Assembly: GCA_963836005.1 (NCBI GenBank)
Contig: CAWIHS010000004.1
Span: 496,001 to 560,000 of the forward strand
From: CAWIHS01 sp963836005
GTDB lineage: Bacteria > Pseudomonadota > Gammaproteobacteria > GRL18
DNA length: 64,000 nt
Reading direction: 5' to 3'
The notes beneath the pieces were generated by a model. It was not told the origin of the DNA and made no database searches. It saw nothing but the letters and a program-made list of their open reading frames with translations. Positions 28,463 through 37,764 of the stretch are shown here, piece after piece. A program made the position numbers and the translations under genes. Position 1 is the stretch's first letter. Every line of letters starts with the position of its first letter.

Positions 28463-29521
28463 TCAGGATCCCGGCTTGGTTCGAACAGTCTGTTCAGGAA
28501 AGATACGTTCATTTCCTTTGGTGATGACAGGTATACCTTTACTTAATCCTTTTGCCTGTACAGCAGCCGTTGAATTTTTATATTGAATAACGGTTACAGG
28601 GATCATCTGTGCCTTGTTTTCATTGATGGTAAAAACCACATCCTGCCCAAATCGTTTAATGACCGCATCTCTAGGGATCAGCAGCGTATCTGGGGGAGTT
28701 TTCGTCCGCAGGTTTATGTGAGCTTCCATACCCGAGAATAAATGATTGCGAATGGCCTGAATGGATATTTTCAGCGGAAAAGTTCGGCTCTTTTCATCTC
28801 CGTCGTATATTATACCTTTAATTGTGCCGTCGTAAGTTTTATTGGCGATGCTAACCTTGATGGGGCTGTCTGGTTGAATATGAATTGCATAACTGGCAGG
28901 TATATTAACCAGTACATCAATCTGTTCAGGGTTAATCAGGGTCGCAATGGTTCCGCCTGTGCTGACCCACTCACCTACATCGACATTACGTTTGCTGATA
29001 ATTCCATCGAAAGGTGCTTTAATAATACTCTGGCCACGCTCAATCATTAATGAATCAAGTTCTGCTTCAAGCGATATCAGTTTTTGATCAAGCCCAATTT
29101 TGGCATAATAAACTTCATCGAATTTTTGCTGTGAAACACTTTTTTGATTTAACAGGCGATTATAACGTTTTAAATCCTTGTCGGCTCTTTCCAGTTGCAA
29201 TCTTAATTCTTTCAGGGAGGCGTTAATGGCCTTGATTTTAGAGTCAAGAATTTCATGGTCAAGTTCAACCAGTATATCGCCTTTCTGGACGGTTTGAGTC
29301 GTATCAAAATTAACCTTTAATGCCAGACCCTGGGTTTGCGAAGCCAGGACTGAAGACTGATTGAAATAAACTGTGCCGATAAAGGCTTGCTCGTTACTTA
29401 GACTGCCTTGATCAACTATCGCAGTTTCTACCAATGCTTCAGAAGGTGCAGTGTGTGCAATATCAACGGACAGAAAAAATAGCAGAACGATGTTAAAAAT
29501 TAATGACCGGCTGTTAAACAT
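28463..29521 (-). CDS. RND efflux periplasmic adaptor (membrane fusion protein)
   Basis: A 352-residue HlyD/AcrA-type adaptor with a signal segment (about 1-24, ending in AHT), a lipoyl half-motif (VQKGDILVELDHEIL), a coiled-coil hairpin of about 60 residues, and the second lipoyl half (IKAPFDGIISKRNVDVGEWV). It bridges the inner-membrane pump and an outer-membrane channel. It is the first gene of the RND pair, facing a divergent small gene across a palindrome. Confidence 0.92.
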   Translation of the reverse strand: MFNSRSLIFNIVLLFFLSVDIAHTAPSEALVETAIVDQGSLSNEQAFIGTVYFNQSSVLASQTQGLALKVNFDTTQTVQKGDILVELDHEILDSKIKAINASLKELRLQLERADKDLKRYNRLLNQKSVSQQKFDEVYYAKIGLDQKLISLEAELDSLMIERGQSIIKAPFDGIISKRNVDVGEWVSTGGTIATLINPEQIDVLVNIPASYAIHIQPDSPIKVSIANKTYDGTIKGIIYDGDEKSRTFPLKISIQAIRNHLFSGMEAHINLRTKTPPDTLLIPRDAVIKRFGQDVVFTINENKAQMIPVTVIQYKNSTAAVQAKGLSKGIPVITKGNERIFPEQTVRTKPGS

Positions 29522-29628
29522 TTTTGTTCCTCTGGAAACTCCATCAAAAGAAACGCTGAGAATTATATGCTAGCGTATATTGTAACGCGTCTGAGGTTAA
29601 ATGTTCTCACAGGTAAAAATAGTGACAA

Positions 29629-29666
29629 TATTCATACTCAATGGAAATAAATATTGAGTATGAATA
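29629..29666. promoter_or_regulatory. 14-bp-arm palindrome between divergent genes
   Basis: Arms ATTCATACTCAAT (29630-29642) and ATTGAGTATGAAT (29653-29665) are perfect inverses, with one more pair outside and a 10-base spacer. It sits between the RND operon and the gene at 29754, upstream of a good promoter, so it could be an operator for a local regulator. No T-tract, so not a terminator. Confidence 0.5.
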
Positions 29667-29693
29667 AAAAGTCAATATATTTTAACTCAATAC

Positions 29694-29722
29694 TTGACTG
29701 TAATCGTATGTTATTGTATAAA
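29694..29722 (+). promoter_or_regulatory. sigma70-type promoter
   Basis: TTGACT (29694-29699) and TATAAA (29717-29722) are separated by 17 bases, 30 bases upstream of the ATG at 29754. The palindrome at 29629-29666 lies just upstream. Confidence 0.6.
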
Positions 29723-29753
29723 TTCAATTACGTCAATTGATAAGGAGATAACA

Positions 29754-30014
29754 ATGCCAAAGTCAATCAATTATTTTAAAAATGACCATTATAAATTTTT
29801 TACGAAACTGATTTATGCCTGTTTTGCTTTATCTGTGCTGGTAATATTTTTGGGTGTTGCAGGCATTATTGAACATAAGTCACCGCAGAATATGGAAAAT
29901 GTGGTTACTCTAAGTGCCGGATTTATTACCCATTTTGAATACCATCTCCTGATTTTACTGGGTGCGCTTATTTTTACCTTTGCCGCGTGGCTAAAGAATG
30001 ATGCTTCTAAATAA
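29754..30014 (+). CDS. small membrane protein
   Basis: Eighty-six residues behind AAGGAG. Two hydrophobic segments (about 21-45 and 64-80) suggest a two-pass inner-membrane protein. I do not recognise a family. It is divergent from the RND operon and shares an intergenic palindrome with it, so co-regulation is possible but not shown. Confidence 0.6.
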   Translation: MPKSINYFKNDHYKFFTKLIYACFALSVLVIFLGVAGIIEHKSPQNMENVVTLSAGFITHFEYHLLILLGALIFTFAAWLKNDASK

Positions 30015-30044
30015 AAATATCAAGTGCCTGTAAATCATAATCAG

Positions 30045-30200
30045 GCTACATCCGCAGTAATTTTGGGTATTCAAGTGCTTGTGGAAAACAGATAATGGCT
30101 GCTGCGTATCTGCACTTCCTACATAACCGCTAAAGATGGTGGAAATGTATTCCAGAGGCAAATCGAAGTAGCCCATGTGGCTCAACTTCGGCATGATTAT
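30045..30200 (-). repeat. degenerate hairpin element (copy K)
   Basis: Read on the minus strand, this region aligns to copies F and G with many changes: GTGGAAAACAGATAATGG, GATGGTGGAAATGTATTCCA and GAGGCAAATCGAAGT match their counterparts. The family 2 end is recognisable only as GCAGTAATTTTGGGT. Boundaries are approximate. Confidence 0.55.
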
Positions 30201-30576
30201 ACTTGTACTTTCGTTGCTTACCCATAGTCCTTTACCCATCATTGTTTTAATTTGGCTGCATAAATACATAGCTGTGAATCCGTGTCGGGTTTACTGAAGT
30301 TTTTTCAATCACACCATTCGCGCTTCGGAACCTCATCTGTCTAGCAAAATACCCGCATAAAATTTTAGATTAATCAGGGCGTAAAATTAATGGGAAAGCG
30401 GGGTATGAACACTCAGGCAATCTTATGTCAGGCTGTGAGGCGTCAACTGACATCTTGTAAAAGAAACGCTTTTTCTCAATGAAAGGACATAAAACCTGAT
30501 CAGTGTCTTAATTTGAATCAAATATGCTATGATCCCTCGGTATAATATTACCGTCACGTCAGGAGTTTATGCATCT
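30201..30576. other. intergenic, no clear gene
   Basis: About 375 bases after the decayed element K. No ORF or RNA gene supported. AGGAG at 30561-30565 may serve the next gene. Confidence 0.3.
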
Positions 30577-31188
30577 ATGAAAATCAGCATTATAAGCGGC
30601 AGTCATCGAAAAAATTCTCAAAGTCTTAAGGTTGCCGGGTATATTCAAAGTGTCCTGGAAAAAGGGATTTGTGGTGAAAACTGGCTATTTAGCCTGGAAG
30701 GGAATCCGCTGCCTTTGTGGGATGAAGGGGTGTGGGAAGGAGACCCAGCCTGGAAAGAATTGCTGGATCCGATAAAACAGCAGCTGTCACAAAGTGATGC
30801 ATTTGTGATTATCTCTCCGGAATGGCATGGCCAGGTCCCGGCAGGATTAAAAAACTTTTTCCTCCTGTTTGGTCAACCGGAACTTGGGCACAAACCTGCT
30901 TTGATTGTCACAGTATCAGCGGGTGCCGGGGGAACTTATCCGGTAGCTGAACTGCGTATGAGCAGTTATAAGAATAGTCGTCTCTGTTATATTCCTGAGC
31001 ATGTAATTATTCGCGATGTAGAAAAAGTCTTGAATGAGAATAATGCAGAGAATGACATCCGTTCGGATACCTATCTGAGAGAGAGGATTCAATGGTCGCT
31101 TAAAATACTCAAAGAATATGCCCTGGCTTTAAATCAGGTACGCGAAAGCGGTGTCTGTGATACAGATAAATTTAAAAATGGCATGTAA
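30577..31188 (+). CDS. NAD(P)H-dependent FMN reductase family protein
   Basis: A 203-residue flavodoxin-like enzyme. The phosphate-binding loop for FMN is SGSHRKNSQSLKVAGYI, and the second motif is SPEWHGQVPAGLKNF (usually PEYN-type). I start at ATG 30577, because the upstream residues of the open frame do not match the fold. The protein reduces flavins, quinones or azo compounds, and the substrate is unknown. It lies 45 bases before an antiporter gene on the same strand. Confidence 0.85.
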   Translation: MKISIISGSHRKNSQSLKVAGYIQSVLEKGICGENWLFSLEGNPLPLWDEGVWEGDPAWKELLDPIKQQLSQSDAFVIISPEWHGQVPAGLKNFFLLFGQPELGHKPALIVTVSAGAGGTYPVAELRMSSYKNSRLCYIPEHVIIRDVEKVLNENNAENDIRSDTYLRERIQWSLKILKEYALALNQVRESGVCDTDKFKNGM

Positions 31189-31233
31189 CTGCTTGCTGCC
31201 TGATATCTCCATTGATATACAAGGACATTATTA

Positions 31234-32502
31234 ATGCACCTGTTTCATATTGTTGCCATATTAATTAGTCTTGCTGCGTTATTCAGCTGGCTTAATTATA
31301 AATTTCTGCATCTGCCGACAGCGATAGGACTGATGACTATTTCTTTGACCATGTCTCTGGGCCTGCTGGCAGTGGGGCCACTCGGATATCCCATTGAGCA
31401 GGATGTGCAACATCTGCTTAATAACATAGATTTTGACGAAACCCTGCAGCATGGGATGCTGAGCTTTTTGCTTTTTAGCGGGGCACTACATGTAAATCTC
31501 GATGATCTGTCTGAGCAGCGCTGGGTGATTGCCATACTTGCCAGCGCAAGTGTGATCAGTGCAACTTTTCTGATTGGATTTGGTGCCTGGTTTCTGTTCG
31601 ACCTCATCGATCTGGATATGCCGCTCATCTATTGTTTGCTGTTTGGTGCGCTTATCTCGCCGACAGATCCTATTGCCGTAATGGGAATTCTTAAGTCAGC
31701 AGGGGCGCCAAAAAGTCTGGAGACCAAAATTACCGGGGAATCCCTGTTCAATGATGGCGTAGCAGTAGTCGTTTTTCTGGTGCTTATGAAAATTGCTGCA
31801 GGAACAGAAGTTGTCACTGCCAGCAGTGTGCTGTATCTGTTTGCCTTTGAAATAATCGGCGGCGTTGTTTATGGTTTGATACTCGGAAGTTTAGCTTTTT
31901 TGATGTTAAAAAAAGTGAATGATTTTTCTGTCGAAATACTTATCACAATTGCCGTTACCACCGGCGGTTATGTGCTTGCAGAACTGCTGCATCTGTCTGC
32001 ACCTATTGCAATTGTTATCGCCGGATTACTCATCGGCAATTACGGCCGCAGAATGGCAATGTCAAAGCAAACGCGTGAACATCTGGATTCTTTCTGGGCT
32101 CTTGTTGATGAGGTACTTAATGCGGTGTTGTTTGTTCTCATTGGTCTGGAAGTTCTGGTCCTTTCTCTGCGTGAGGAGTATCTACTGGCAGGGATATTAT
32201 GCATACCCCTTGTTCTGATTGCACGCTTAATCAGTGTGGGTTTCCCCATTGGCATTATGCGGCATTTTCGAAGTTTCTCGCCCGGAGCTGTTTCAATACT
32301 AACCTGGGGCGGACTTAGAGGAGGTATATCTGTTGCGCTGGCCTTATCTTTACCAGTCAGTGAAACCCGAGATGCGCTGGTTACAATTACTTACATTATA
32401 GTCGTTTTTTCTGTCCTGGTGCAGGGCCTGACTCTTGCGCCTCTGGTACGTGCCAGGTCAGCAAGGGCTGACCTTGAGTTAAAGCGCACAGACCTGGATT
32501 GA
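31234..32502 (+). CDS. CPA1-type Na+(K+)/H+ antiporter
   Basis: A 422-residue membrane protein of about 12 segments. The signature LLFGALISPTDPIAVMGIL is the CPA1 motif, followed by GESLFNDGVAVVVFL with the ion-binding acidic pair. The first residues are MHLFHIVAILISLAALFSWL. It exchanges cytoplasmic Na+ or K+ for protons across the inner membrane. It may be co-transcribed with the flavin reductase. Confidence 0.92.
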   Translation: MHLFHIVAILISLAALFSWLNYKFLHLPTAIGLMTISLTMSLGLLAVGPLGYPIEQDVQHLLNNIDFDETLQHGMLSFLLFSGALHVNLDDLSEQRWVIAILASASVISATFLIGFGAWFLFDLIDLDMPLIYCLLFGALISPTDPIAVMGILKSAGAPKSLETKITGESLFNDGVAVVVFLVLMKIAAGTEVVTASSVLYLFAFEIIGGVVYGLILGSLAFLMLKKVNDFSVEILITIAVTTGGYVLAELLHLSAPIAIVIAGLLIGNYGRRMAMSKQTREHLDSFWALVDEVLNAVLFVLIGLEVLVLSLREEYLLAGILCIPLVLIARLISVGFPIGIMRHFRSFSPGAVSILTWGGLRGGISVALALSLPVSETRDALVTITYIIVVFSVLVQGLTLAPLVRARSARADLELKRTDLD

Positions 32503-32552
32503 ATCTGTTTGGAACAAATATCACCATCGTACCTGTAACCGTCTGAGAGGAT

Positions 32553-33503
32553 TTATCGTGCAGAGCCTCCCCCCCAGAATGAAGCATCTTTTTCAAGAAA
32601 CTCATTAAACGGCATGTAATGAGTTCCATCACATGAAAAGGTCAAACTGATCAATCCGTTAAATATATTGATAGAAGCGGAACGCAGATAAATAGTTTCA
32701 TCTGCCATGCGCAGTTTCTGCATATTTTCGAGAATGGATTTGATGCAATTCTGCGGAATATGGGCATCATCAGGATAGGGGTGCAGCGGGTATGCAAGGC
32801 AAATATCCGCATCTGACAGTGCTTCATTATCAAGGATACGGTAACGGAAAGGGTCGTTCATAACCCAGACAGTAGCACGGCTGCTGGAAAAATGAATAAC
32901 CCCCTGAAACATGCCTCTTCTTGTCAGTAGTTCTTCGAGAATGGAGAACACCTGCTGACTGTTTTTATCCAGCAAGCTTTCACTTCGGTGTTGCTGGAAA
33001 ACGGTGCTGCGAATGGCTGGATCACCCTTTATCTGCCGCCAGTAAGCAGATTCTTCATACAATTTTGTGGTCATGGGGAGATCACGCAGGTCAAAGTCAG
33101 CGCCGAGAAACCCCAATGCTTCATTGTCCCGTCGAACAAGCTGCAGAGCTGTCAGAGATGGCCGATTAGCACGCAGACTGATGTAGGCATCAGACAGTAA
33201 AAAGCCTTCAGCAGGGACAAGTTCTTTCATATAGGGTCTATCGGAACGGTCCCTTCCAAAGTGTTCTGTTAATAGACCGCACTGACTGATATTGTCGCTG
33301 ATCTGTTTTCCATCAGACTGCAATACATACAGGAAGGCACCATGTGGTATAGTTTTAAAATCTTTAATCAATACCTTGTTGAGTTGTTCACGATGTCCCC
33401 AAACCTGTGAACACTCACGAGCCAGTTTTTCCAGCGGTGTGGAAAGTAATTTAGAAAGTTCAATACGTTGCTGTTGAATACTGGTTTTCCAACTGTCCTG
33501 CAT
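32553..33503 (-). CDS. PDC/Cache-like sensor domain protein
   Basis: A 316-residue protein without a membrane segment or output domain. Residues about 1-150 (GRDRSDRPYMKEL, FLLSDAYISLRANRPSLTAL) resemble a PDC/Cache ligand-sensing fold as found outside histidine kinases. The rest is not recognised. The absence of a signal sequence suggests cytoplasmic sensing or interaction with a partner. Its gene is convergent with the antiporter. Confidence is moderate, since only the sensor-like part supports the call. Confidence 0.65.
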   Translation of the reverse strand: MQDSWKTSIQQQRIELSKLLSTPLEKLARECSQVWGHREQLNKVLIKDFKTIPHGAFLYVLQSDGKQISDNISQCGLLTEHFGRDRSDRPYMKELVPAEGFLLSDAYISLRANRPSLTALQLVRRDNEALGFLGADFDLRDLPMTTKLYEESAYWRQIKGDPAIRSTVFQQHRSESLLDKNSQQVFSILEELLTRRGMFQGVIHFSSSRATVWVMNDPFRYRILDNEALSDADICLAYPLHPYPDDAHIPQNCIKSILENMQKLRMADETIYLRSASINIFNGLISLTFSCDGTHYMPFNEFLEKDASFWGGGSAR

Positions 33504-33542
33504 AAATTTGTTAAATCCTTAGTCAATTACTTTTTATTTGCG

Positions 33543-33590
33543 TTGTATAATATAGCCAGAAAGACTATTTATGGATGGAAACTGAATAGT
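33543..33590. repeat. short repeat at 3' end of mutarotase gene
   Basis: It contains the exact 20-base string shared with 42444-42463 (ACTATTTATGGATGGAAACT). A related, inverted version lies at 49747-49789 and a partial one at 11475-11505. The stop codon of the mutarotase gene (33565-33567) and its last residues lie inside it, so the coding end is repeat-derived. Confidence 0.6.
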
Positions 33591-34476
33591 TTACTTTTAA
33601 TTGATATTCGTTTGCAGGCTGGATTTCCACAATATCATTTTCGGTGTTAACCGTTTCTACACAGAGCAGATGTTGATAATCATTGTCATCAAGATCGCCC
33701 ATAGAAGCAGCTATATCTTTCCACGGATTCCACACTACAGCAGTTTTACTGCCGCTACAGGTGATACTGATTTTACGTTTGAGTGACGCATCGATTATGT
33801 GCAGTTCATTATTCACATCAGTATAAATACGGTCTACTTCACTGGTAATAAGAACAGGACCCTGCTGGCGCTTTTGTAAACCATGGTTGGCTTTGTCCAA
33901 ATAGTAGAGATTGTCCAGGCCAAGTACCTGAACCTGGTTGATATTGCCCACTTTAAAATAAGTATGTAAAGCCTGGCCGATAACAAAGGATTCATTTCCA
34001 GTATTCTGTGTTCTCAAATTTATGCTCAGGGAAGTACCGACAGTGATTTCTATCATTAACTGAAAAGAATAAGGCCAGATTTTTCTGGTTTCTTCATTGT
34101 CATTGATGCCCAGACGTACCTGAGTGGAGCCGTCTGAAAGCTTTTGCGTCGCTAAAACATTCCATTGACGATTTCTTACAAAGCCATGGGCTGCTCTTCC
34201 TTTATTCTCAGGATCAGCGCCGAACCACGGCCAGCATATCGGAATACCGCCTTTAATGGCTTTGCCGGACTGATAATAGGCCTGCTCGCTGATAAATAAC
34301 AGATCTTCTTCAGCATCAACAGGCTGAAATGATAATATCTGACCGGCATAAGTTGAAATTATCGCGTTAGCGAGATCATTCTCAATTACTATCAGGGGAA
34401 ACTCTCCTTCACCGTACATAAAATGAAGTTGGCCCTCAAGTGCATATTCGCTGTTTAAATATTCAATAGTTGACAT
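33565..34476 (-). CDS. D-hexose-6-phosphate mutarotase (aldose 1-epimerase family)
   Basis: A 303-residue protein starting MSTIEYLNSEYALEGQLHFM. The open frame continues upstream to 34638 but runs into repeat copy H and cannot be real. Signature segments are IKGGIPICWPWFGAD and AHGFVRNRQWNVL, as in YeaD-type glucose-6-phosphate epimerases, with the catalytic glutamate in LCVETVN near the C terminus. It interconverts anomers of hexose phosphates. The last residues SVSIHK and the stop are encoded by the short repeat. Confidence 0.88.
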   Translation of the reverse strand: MSTIEYLNSEYALEGQLHFMYGEGEFPLIVIENDLANAIISTYAGQILSFQPVDAEEDLLFISEQAYYQSGKAIKGGIPICWPWFGADPENKGRAAHGFVRNRQWNVLATQKLSDGSTQVRLGINDNEETRKIWPYSFQLMIEITVGTSLSINLRTQNTGNESFVIGQALHTYFKVGNINQVQVLGLDNLYYLDKANHGLQKRQQGPVLITSEVDRIYTDVNNELHIIDASLKRKISITCSGSKTAVVWNPWKDIAASMGDLDDNDYQHLLCVETVNTENDIVEIQPANEYQLKVNYSVSIHK

Positions 34477-34550
34477 GACTGTTCGCCTGTATTTATCCAA
34501 AGTTAATCGTGTATGATTTATTATACAATGAAAAGACTGTATAAGGATTT

Positions 34551-34739
34551 TTCTCAGATTTTTTCTTAAGCAAAAATGCGCAACAAGAATCGCGTTTTGC
34601 TGACCCGCATGGACGACTTCGGCACCTGCCTTTCGCATCTATTACCACTATCCATAGTTATCATGATGGAAATGCAGATTTTGCAGGAACAATAATCTTT
34701 GCTCCTCAGATGTCGATTCTCGTTAAGTACCTAAGTATG
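34551..34739 (+). repeat. hairpin element, IS231/IS4-type right end (copy H)
   Basis: The right end CGTTAAGTACCTAAGTATG matches copies F and G, while the left end keeps only CTTAAGCAAAA. The 52-bp module occupies 34611-34662 in direct orientation, with TATCCATA as its loop region. The CAGAAGACGCCG core is missing. Flanking duplication is not clear, so the copy is older or recombined. Confidence 0.7.
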
Positions 34740-35074
34740 AAGGGTTTGTACTGATTGTCTGCTGGCTTTGTATCATTTACAGTGAAGAATAATAAGCACC
34801 GAAAAATAACAGCCATAACTTTACATATTTACAGCTGTCCATTAAAACGGATGGTGTTTATTTCTCAGTCCCGCAGAAGGTGAGTGCCAGAAAACAGGTT
34901 TTTCAGGTACCTAAAGGAGGCGCTTTAAACGGTACATAAAAATTTACTAAGCGCGACGAAATTTTAAAATTACCGTGATCTCCCGGGGTTACCGCAAAAA
35001 GCAGCTTAACCCCGCGACTGGCAAAGCAATTAAAATTTGACTAATACTGATCACAGAACTGGGGGATAACAGTC
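34740..35074. other. intergenic upstream of RRM-like gene
   Basis: About 335 bases without an ORF. A GGGGGAT ribosome site is at 35061-35067 for the following TTG start. Nothing else recognised. Confidence 0.35.
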
Positions 35075-35320
35075 TTGAATGTGGTTATTTCTAACGTTTG
35101 CAAAGATGCGAAGGTATCAGATGTAAAGCGATTATTATCACCTTATGGAGAAATTAATCATATTGCAATGTTGAATCAGGGTAACCCTGATTCAACAATA
35201 ATCATTGCGTATATGAATTTAACCAGAGTTGAGATGAATGTTGTAGCTTCACGTATCCATGGACATGAGTGGATGGGGCATAAAATTCTATCTTATATTC
35301 CGCTTTTTAATAATAGATAA
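35075..35320 (+). CDS. small RRM-like RNA-binding protein (TTG start)
   Basis: An 81-residue protein in the length and beta-alpha-beta-beta-alpha-beta pattern of a single RNA recognition motif: RNP2-like VVISNV at 4-9, then SDVKRLLSPYGEINHIAML, then RNP1-like TIIIAYM. The usual aromatic residues of RNP1 are missing, so RNA binding is uncertain. The frame has no ATG at its start. TTG 35075 follows GGGGGAT at eight bases. Copy C begins two bases after the stop codon. Confidence 0.6.
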   Translation: MNVVISNVCKDAKVSDVKRLLSPYGEINHIAMLNQGNPDSTIIIAYMNLTRVEMNVVASRIHGHEWMGHKILSYIPLFNNR

Positions 35321-35322
35321 AG

Positions 35323-35493
35323 GTAACTATTCAGCGTACTTTGAAAAACGTCATTGATACCAGGAATTTGTTGCAGAAGACGCCGTAAATGCGTCCATGC
35401 AGGCTTTATATAGCATCCATGCTATATAAACTTCTTTCACAAACACCTGATATCAATAATTTGCGAGTTAATAAAAACACGCTGAATAGTTAC
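35323..35493 (+). repeat. MITE-like hairpin element, IS66-type ends (copy C)
   Basis: The ends are GTAACTATTCAGCGTA and CACGCTGAATAGTTAC. AGATAAAG and AGATAAAC flank it (7 of 8). The interior has the CAGAAGACGCCG core and a perfect 11-bp hairpin at 35405-35430 with the loop TCCA. The 52-bp module is absent. It lies two bases after the RRM-like gene. Confidence 0.9.
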
Positions 35494-35650
35494 AGATAAA
35501 CATGTATTTACTGCTTTAATCATCTATGTTTAGATTTCAAACAGAAAAGCACCTGCAGTTAATATTATGCTGGGTTAAGCCTGAAAAAATCAGTTGGCAT
35601 TTTTCTATGCAGTTTGTCAGTGCTGAAACTGGTGAGTTAGGCTGGTATGG

Positions 35651-36589
35651 CTAAATTTGCTCAAAAGGCTGAATAACTAATTGATCACGGCCATTATTCT
35701 TGGCTTCATATAGAAGTTTGTCTGCCACTTCAATAAGACTTTCAGGAAATATTTCACTGCTGGGGATCAGTGCAGTGCCCCCCATGCTAATGGTCACCTT
35801 GTTATCCACTGTTGATTCAATATGAGGTATATTCAGGGCACGAATTTCCTGGAGGAGATTATTACCCACTTTTCGAACACCATCAATACTCGTATCTGGC
35901 AGTACACAGACAAACTCTTCTCCACCGTAGCGAGCGGATAAATCCTGTTCTCGTATCCTGTCATATAAGACAGTAGAAACGGCTTTCAGGCATGAATCTC
36001 CAGCGGAATGCCCATAATAATCGTTATAGGCCTTGAAAAAATCCAGATCTATAAATAATACGCCAATAGGCTTTTGCAGACGCTGTGCTCTTATCCACTC
36101 CTGGTTGACAAACTCGTTCAAACGACGCCTGTTGGCTATCCCGGTTAAACTGTCGGTCATCGAAAGTGCCAGTAATTCCTGATGCATTTTTAACAGTTCC
36201 TGTTTTTGACGCAACAATAACAGGTGGTTTTTGATTCGCGCTCTTACGATGACAGGGCGAATGGGTTTGGTGATAAAATCTACCGCGCCGGCTTCAAACC
36301 CCCGACTTTCATCTTCTTCATCATTACTGGCTGTAATGAATATAATAGGAATGTCCTGTGTCCTGGGTATATTTTTGAGAGTTTTACATACATCAAAACC
36401 ATCCTGGTCCGGCATTTGAATATCCAGTAGAATCATCTCAGGTAAAGGTTGACTCTGGGCCAATTTAATAGCGTGTTGCCCATTAGTGGCCACTTTAATA
36501 TTATGGTCCTGTTTCAAAATCTCATTAAGAACCTTAACATTAATGAGTTCATCATCAACAATCAAAACGGTAGGCTTATTATTACTCAT
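35651..36589 (-). CDS. response regulator with diguanylate cyclase (REC-GGDEF)
   Basis: A 312-residue PleD/WspR-like protein. The receiver domain (1-125) has Asp56 as phosphoacceptor and the conserved lysine in ITKPI. The GGDEF domain (about 145-305) has the active motif GGEEF at 222-226. An I-site REQD lies five residues before it, so product feedback is expected. It makes cyclic di-GMP when phosphorylated. No kinase gene is adjacent. A 13-bp inverted repeat lies upstream. Confidence 0.93.
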   Translation of the reverse strand: MSNNKPTVLIVDDELINVKVLNEILKQDHNIKVATNGQHAIKLAQSQPLPEMILLDIQMPDQDGFDVCKTLKNIPRTQDIPIIFITASNDEEDESRGFEAGAVDFITKPIRPVIVRARIKNHLLLLRQKQELLKMHQELLALSMTDSLTGIANRRRLNEFVNQEWIRAQRLQKPIGVLFIDLDFFKAYNDYYGHSAGDSCLKAVSTVLYDRIREQDLSARYGGEEFVCVLPDTSIDGVRKVGNNLLQEIRALNIPHIESTVDNKVTISMGGTALIPSSEIFPESLIEVADKLLYEAKNNGRDQLVIQPFEQI

Positions 36590-36693
36590 GCTGTCCTTAT
36601 GAAGGCCTATCTTTATCTGCCAGCATATGGCAGTGGTTTATTATTCTACTCGTGGATGATAACGAAATAAGCTAACTGTTTCAAATAAACAGA

Positions 36694-36725
36694 CGCAAAA
36701 GAAAAATTACACTTTTTCTTTTGCG
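36694..36725. promoter_or_regulatory. 13-bp-arm hairpin upstream of REC-GGDEF gene
   Basis: CGCAAAAGAAAAA and TTTTTCTTTTGCG are perfect inverses around a 6-base loop TTACAC. It lies about 105 bases upstream of the diguanylate cyclase start, in its leader or promoter. It is AT-rich and could act as an operator or a leader hairpin. Function is not known. Confidence 0.4.
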
Positions 36726-36958
36726 CTCCATAAAATTGCATAGTATGATTTTGACCTGTTCAGTTTCAAGTGGAAAGTGCTGCATTCATGCTGTTAAATC
36801 CGCATCAGAGTTTAGTAAAATGGTATCTCTGAATTCTATAATGAGTTTATGTTTTGACATTTAACGCCAAATTTTAATTAAACCTGTCGCCAAGAGTCAA
36901 GATTGTCTTTCACGCTTAAATTATTCTACAGATTGAGAATAATTCGAGAGTCCAGCAC
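36726..36958. other. intergenic, no clear feature
   Basis: About 230 bases between the inverted repeat and the next small gene. No RNA gene or ORF supported. Confidence 0.3.
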
Positions 36959-37159
36959 ATGAAAGAGTTAACCATGAATCTGATAGAAGAAGTTCTGTTC
37001 TGGAATCATCTTATTGGCGAAAAAGAAAAAAATGCCGAGTTAATACCGGACAAAATGAATGAAGCCCTGATCTATGCCAAGCAAAAACTGATGTTTAATT
37101 TAATGGATGAATTTCCTGATTCCAGGGATATTATAGCAGAAGATTTAATGCTCCATTAA
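36959..37159 (+). CDS. small hypothetical protein
   Basis: Sixty-six residues (or 61 if the in-frame ATG 36974 is used, which has the nearer AGAG). It is helical and charged (NLIEEVLFWNHLIGEKEKNA). No signal peptide or family is seen. It stands alone. Confidence 0.45.
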   Translation: MKELTMNLIEEVLFWNHLIGEKEKNAELIPDKMNEALIYAKQKLMFNLMDEFPDSRDIIAEDLMLH

Positions 37160-37764
37160 AGCCGAAAAATCATATACTCCTACAGATTCACATCATTTCA
37201 TGTAAGATTAGTCCGAAGTATCTTCTGAATACTGCTATGCTTCAATGTCCTTTCTATCTGATATTCAAGGTTAAAAAAGGCTCAGAGAACATTTTGAATC
37301 GAGTTATAGTGATATAAATCTGACTGAAAAATTTCCCATGATAAAAAGTGTGCGCCAATTCTTAATAATACCCCCCAGAAGTTGTTAAGCTTACAGTGTA
37401 ATTAGTGATCCAGAATGAAGGTGACGATATTCTTTACCTGATTTGTCAATGAAAGAATCATCTGTTCATCTTTAACGGACACACTTTATATTCAGCAGTA
37501 AACCTGAACAATTCAGATTAATCGTAACCATAACGATCAAAGTGCTGAAGAGGTATGACTTCCGAAGGTGTTTTGAGTTTATTCGCAGTCAGCCTGTGGA
37601 TGAATCCAGTAAGTTCTGCTGGTTTGAATGCCCAATGCACTGGACGGGCAACAAAAGCAGGTACTTTAAACGCCAGGAGTAGGTGCTTTAGGCAGCACAT
37701 TAGCAGTTGCCGAGCAGATTTAACTTGATATATAGCATTATCACTTTTTCTGGATCTAATAACT
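37160..37764. other. intergenic, no supported gene
   Basis: About 600 bases. An 88-codon minus-strand frame (37518-37784) overlaps the next gene and lacks a good ribosome site, so I do not call it. No RNA or repeat is recognised. Confidence 0.35.

Noticed and set aside
29991..30269. 92-codon minus-strand frame
   Set aside because: It covers the decayed element K and has no protein features.
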